From: Tieghemiomyces parasiticus
Taxonomy: Eukaryota; Kickxellomycota; Dimargaritomycetes; Dimargaritales; Dimargaritaceae
Reading direction: 5' to 3'
DNA: 58,338 nucleotides
Assembly: GCA_027575765.1 (NCBI GenBank)
Contig: JANBPT010000193.1
Coordinates: 1 to 58,338, forward strand
The notes below the pieces were generated by a model. It did no database searches, had not been told where the DNA came from, and worked only from the letters and a program-made list of their open reading frames with translations. The position numbers and the translations under genes are program-made. How positions within the stretch are numbered: position 1 is the stretch's first letter; every line of letters starts with the position of its first letter. Of the stretch, positions 57,249 to 58,338 are shown piece by piece.

Positions 57249-58149
57249 GGTGCTAATGAGCTGATGTGACAGGGCAGGCAGGTGGGTTAGGATGTAGCCA
57301 AGTATAAATCGACTAGTAGAAGCGCTTGATCAGGGTAGTGGGATCGGGATGGTTATAAATCGATAGATACGCTAGTAATACGCACGGGCTGTGTCGGTTG
57401 CTGGTTAGTAGCAAAGATGGATGTGAGAGTCCGGGAAATGGGGGGGTACGAGAGCCTCAACGTTGGACCTCCTTAGAGAGGGGAGAGCGCCTAGTTAGGA
57501 GGGATGGCGTGGTCACAACGGACGCGGGTGTGAGGGCTGCGCAATCGGCAGTGTTGCGTAGACAGATGGTGGAGAGCCATGGGGCGAGTGGGATGGGAAT
57601 AATTCTAATGGGCTGGGTCAAGGTGGGTGGGGTAAAGGCATAGCCAATGACAGGCCCTGCAGGCCAATACAACATGGCATCCCAAGTAGCTAACTGCCCA
57701 ACTTCCTTTTTGGACCAACTTGCCCTATATCCCACGGGTGAACTATAAACGTCCCTGTTGGTAGGTGGGCCCGGCCCTGTGGGTTGGCTAGGGGGGAGGG
57801 ACTTTCTACACCCCGAGCCCGGAAAATGCCTGGGGATCTAACCGTATCCAGCCCGGGCATCCCAATATTGTTAGTTACGGATGGCGAGCGTAGGGGGGGG
57901 GGCACCACAGCCAAGAAAGGGAGTGGGTGTGCTATGTCCGGCACTAAATCAACAAATGTCCTGATGGAGGGGTAGACTGGTTGACACCGTCCTTAGAGCT
58001 TTAGCCTTCCTAAACAAGAGGATGGTTCTTCAATAGAAGATCGAGCGTCGTACACAAGCGATAAATCGGTTCACGAAAGGGAGTAGGAGGTTTTATTAAC
58101 GAGACAACGGGTACTATGTACAAGAGCCTCACCTTTAAAGTACTCACTC
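57249..58149 (-). promoter_or_regulatory. LPD1 upstream region and 3' flank of the WD-repeat gene
   Basis: Purine-rich on the + strand, so C/T-rich on the LPD1 strand, matching the pattern upstream of other genes here. It carries two short TATAAATCGA-like blocks (about 57304 and 57354) and a ten-G run near 57893. The right part is the 3' flank of the WD-repeat gene. No further gene was recognised. Confidence 0.45.
58092..58097 (-). terminator. poly(A) signal of the WD-repeat gene
   Basis: AATAAA on the - strand, 53 bases past the stop codon of the gene that enters from the right edge. Confidence 0.5.
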
Positions 58150-58338
58150 TCATGTGGATGGTGGGTCCGGTCGCGTCCAGACCTTGATGTGGCCGGCCCG
58201 GCAGGTGGTCATGAGGGAATCCTCACGAAACAGAACGGAGCACACCGCATATTGGTGGACACTCTGGCTCATGATAGGTTCCAGGACGGCCACCTCGTTG
58301 CGCAGTGACACGTCGTGGAACACGTTGACGTGCTTGGG
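58150..58338 (-). CDS. C-terminal end of a WD-repeat protein (partial)
   Basis: The last 62 codons plus stop of a gene that continues beyond the right edge. The translated end includes VNVFHDVSLRNEVAVLE, then YAVCSVLFREDSLMTTC and AGHIKVWTRP before a short tail. The LMTTCRAGHIKVW segment is a typical final beta-propeller blade: hydrophobic strand, GH-type turn, then Val-Trp. Which WD-repeat family it belongs to cannot be told from this piece. The frame is open to the edge with no acceptor needed. Confidence 0.6.
   Translation of the reverse strand, partial: PKHVNVFHDVSLRNEVAVLEPIMSQSVHQYAVCSVLFREDSLMTTCRAGHIKVWTRPDPPST

Overview
The window is nuclear DNA from a fungus. Fungal signs are a velvet-domain regulator, an HDEL-ending BiP and a Kgd4-type subunit. 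Genes are spliced with GT-AG introns, mostly about 65-400 bases. Coding DNA is GC-rich, with long single-exon genes (4.6, 6.2 and 3.6 kb) beside heavily split ones. Keeping a DIS3L-type exonuclease beside velvet hints at an early-diverging lineage rather than a yeast, but the species cannot be fixed from the sequence alone.

Layout, left to right. 1-6210 holds no recognisable gene; its first 1.5 kb is purine-rich on the + strand and looks like the upstream region of a leftward gene outside the window. 6211-11437 (+) is a 14-exon DIS3L-like exosome exonuclease, rebuilt here exon by exon. 12048-16685 (+) is TRS120/TRAPPC9. 18003-20417 (+) is the ER Hsp70 BiP/KAR2. 23057-26656 (+) is an ARID-domain SWI1-like subunit of SWI/SNF. 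27569-29376 (+) is a seven-exon Nit-type amidase. 32495-38698 (+) is MON2. 39440-43033 (-) is a large, probably mitochondrial PPR-like protein, convergent with MON2. 44551-46000 (-) is velB. 49906-50634 (+) is an RRM/zinc-knuckle/RS splicing factor. 52262-52960 (+) is a small three-exon KGD4. 54391-54738 (+) is a small secreted six-cysteine protein. 55228-57248 (-) is dihydrolipoamide dehydrogenase (LPD1). 58150-58338 (-) is the end of a WD-repeat protein that runs off the right edge.

Most genes are housekeeping and functionally separate: RNA decay, Golgi and endosome traffic, ER folding, chromatin, splicing, development. The exception is KGD4 and LPD1, which lie within about 5 kb of each other and encode the adaptor and the E3 enzyme of the mitochondrial 2-oxoglutarate dehydrogenase complex. 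No bacterial-type operon, CRISPR array, rRNA, convincing tRNA or intact transposon was seen. The less ordinary items are the DIS3L N-terminus with a degenerate PIN domain, a 24-base microexon, a 0.3-kb AT-rich segment bracketed by 14-base direct repeats, a 59-base tandem duplication, structured intergenic DNA near 39.0-39.15 kb, and a strand-asymmetric base composition upstream of many genes that predicts gene direction.
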